Shown here piece after piece: positions 61,601-64,000 of a stretch of 64,000 nucleotides of DNA. A program made the translations under genes and the position numbers. The notes below the pieces were generated by a model, which was given only the letters and a program-made list of their open reading frames with translations, did no database searches and was not told where the DNA came from. This stretch comes from Nepenthes gracilis. Taxonomy: Eukaryota; Streptophyta; Magnoliopsida; Caryophyllales; Nepenthaceae. Location: assembly GCA_033239525.1 (NCBI GenBank), contig BSYO01000009.1:18869299-18933298 (forward strand), read 5' to 3'. Numbering within the stretch: the first letter of the stretch is position 1; every line of letters starts with the position of its first letter.

Positions 61601-64000
61601 CCAACAACACTAACACTTTATCCTTCTCATTGATCTTTTGATTAAGTGAGAATATTCGTATTAAAATCCAGTTGAACCCATCTAAATTCTTCTTAAAACT
61701 TTTTTTTCTGACAACCGAATGCTATAGAATTGATTTTTCACAGACAACTTTGTTATCAAGGACATGGACTTCTACCGACTCTCTATGCTTTCCGTTGGTC
61801 AACAACCAACCACAGCTCTCAAGTGGAGGAGGAAACATACCATTTCGCCGCCAGTCAGTTATTCAGCTAGGTAGGGTATCGAGATGCTGTTACATCATAC
61901 ATAGTAGGCAAAAGACAATTTCATCCAGAACCCTGTTGGAACCGACAAACCAATGACCTTTTCAATAGTTTTATCTGCTGGATATAACTTGATTGTACAA
62001 TTAATTAAATATCTTATATCTTACCACCATTCATCCTTCATTTTCTTCGGTTTGTCCTCCTCTCTTTGTCACATCTCCGATACCAAAACCATATTTACTT
62101 TATTTGATAAACTTTATTTAACATAAAATCAAATTCTTAATTTCATACCCAAAAATTTATCATTTATTTAACCAATTTAAGCCTAACTAGAACATCAAGA
62201 TGTGAACCAACAACAAACACTATCAAACAACCCAAATAGTAATATTAATGCCCAATTACTGAATTTAAAAATTACACTTGAAAGTGGCCCAAAACTCGTC
62301 ACTGCTTGACTTTAAATCGTAAGTAATGAAAAATATCTTAACCAATATCAAAATATTCATCCAATAATAATAGCAAATGGTACTAAATTTATCAACGCCT
62401 TTGTTGACCGGAAGCGATCCTCCAGTTAGTCAGATGCAGCCCAGACCGGTTATAGCCCAAGTTGTACGACCCACGACGTCGTTCCCACAAATGAGAAATT
62501 ATCTGCCTTAACCAATCAAGATCTCGAATATCTTCCCATATTACAATCTCCCCAAAAAAGTAAGCCTCCAACTCAGTGTATTTTTCAAAATGAAAACCTC
62601 AATGTTTGCCGCATAGATTATCTCCACAGAGAAGGGAGGAATCTCTTTGACCGATCACGGTTGCCATAACTAGCACCAGCAATCACCTCGCCAGCTGGCA
62701 AAATCTTCTTTAGGCAGTTGGCAGCCAGCCTTGCTGCCCAAGTGTGGTTGAGAGGACTGTAAGGCTATAAAAAGCTCTTGAGACAAATTCCAAAGGCATG
62801 CTCTCTCCAATGCATACATCAGCTCTTGTGGACACAATTAAGTAAGCCTTCGAGCGCCGTAACATCCTCTCTCTTTGCCAAGCCTTGAGAATTTCTTCAT
62901 AATTCTCGCCTCTGCAATGTTATAGCCGCTCTCCGTGAGCGCATCACCACGAAGCTGCTCCACGACGAGCGCAACCTCCGAGTCAAACTCCAATCTCCTT
63001 TCCCTGCATTGTTTCCCATACATTCTGTCATTGCATCATTATTGACTTAAATATCGAAGAATATATCGGGAAGCGAGTCCTACCAATCTTCTAACCTCTT
63101 ATTTTTTGAGTCATGGTGTATAGGATCCAAACCAATGAATATGGATATAGAGACCTACGACAGTTCGATCTGAAGACCCAGTGGCACCCTAACCGTCAAA
63201 CTCGGATTCACGACACATCAATACTGATAATACCAATTATCAATAAAGCATTTGAAATTTGTATACTAATAATCAAATATGACCAAAAATTCTACAAATG
63301 TAGAAATTATGCGAAATTGTACAGGTACTTAAAATTATATGACATGTGAAAATCAGATAATACATATAGAAATATAAAGTATACAAAAATCATACTAACA
63401 AATAAGAACCAAGGATCAGTAATAATTTCACTAACAATGGTTGAATATCAAAATTCAAATTATAATTATTTTTATATAATTAAATGTCATACGCCATTAT
63501 TTACTACTCATAGATGGACTAATTACATATTATTCCCTATAATCGAAATCAAATGCCATTTTCAGACTTGTAGATGTTATATTCGACATTCAATTTGTAA
63601 ATAATTTATTATAATATTTTTAAATATATTTTGTTAATTCTCTATAATAATTTTTATTTGATTAACATTAAAAATTTTACATAAAATATAAATGTACACA
63701 TTTTTTCATACTGGAAAAACTAAGTACTTTTATCAAAAATAAAAAAAATAAAAATTTCATCACTTTTCTTGAAAATACGAACATGCAGACACAAATGTGT
63801 ACAAATTGTTAATATGCAAGAATTTAAGCATGAAAATTGGAGACACAAAAATTCATTTATAGTACAATTTTAAAAAATCAGCATAGCTTATAAAATTTTA
63901 TCAATTTCTTATAAATAAAAAATATACAAGAACAAACATGCAAAATTTGTTGACATGTAAAAATATAAATGTAAAATTTAACAACATAAAAAATATTTGC
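61601..64000. other. Balanced then AT-rich DNA, no intact gene
   Basis: 61600-63200 is less AT-rich than average and may contain further copia gag-side or LTR remnants of the minus-strand relic. The minus frame 62838-63023 (61 residues, RERRLEFDSEVALVVEQLRG) and the plus frames at 61672-61956 and 63113-63349 match nothing I can name. After 63350 the sequence is AT-rich and featureless to the window end. Confidence 0.4.

Overview
This looks like a plant nuclear window, very probably from a eudicot. It is strongly AT-rich and gene-poor. It carries two intronless OVATE-family (OFP) genes, a Ty1/copia element primed from initiator-Met tRNA, further LTR-derived tracts, a Tourist-like MITE and many A/T microsatellites. 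I saw no rRNA, tRNA, organellar insert, CRISPR array or bacterial-type operon. I cannot name the species.

Layout. 1-6.7 kb: AT-rich noncoding DNA with a GC-richer island (1.2-1.7 kb, with a four-fold CCGCC array) and two local tandem duplications (2.7-3.4 kb). 6850-7659 (+): an intact OFP13/15/16/18-type repressor gene, the best-supported gene here. 7.7-25.2 kb: mostly featureless AT-rich DNA, with an LTR-promoter-like tract carrying tandem repeats (about 18.5-19.0 kb), a cluster of four TGGGCY boxes (21.2 kb) and a GC-rich island (24.3-24.6 kb). 25206-31009 (+): a full-length but decayed Ty1/copia element with two LTRs, PBS, gag, protease, integrase, RT and RNase H remnants, and a near-match 5-bp target-site duplication. 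33.7-35.8 kb: a possible solo LTR holding two unrelated minisatellites (36-bp and 45-bp units). 40.4-41.1 kb: first copy of a dispersed segment whose second copy is at 52.1-53.0 kb.

43901-44457 (-): an OFP6/8-type gene with an intact OVATE domain but a one-base frameshift close behind its start codon. Its 5' leader and upstream region (about 2.2 kb, TATA box and G-box included) is present twice in direct orientation, at 44467-46660 and 47747-50675. Between the copies lies about 1.1 kb of GC-rich, LTR-like DNA on the minus strand. The distal copy carries a 743-bp Tourist-like MITE filled with an (AAT)n expansion, and the proximal copy keeps the empty TTA site. The part of the duplication next to the gene is nearly identical between copies, while the far part is clearly diverged. 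This suggests an old duplication partly homogenised later, or an assembly join of two haplotypes. This gene-proximal rearrangement is the most interesting object in the window.

53-64 kb: MITE-like and Ty3-like remnants, a degenerate short repeat array (58.3 kb), and a broken minus-strand copia gag/protease fragment with an internal 157-bp tandem duplication (60.5-61.6 kb).

The two OFP genes are convergent and about 36 kb apart, with transposon-derived DNA between them. Arabidopsis has a close OFP6/OFP18 pair, so this may be a conserved pair stretched by transposon insertion.
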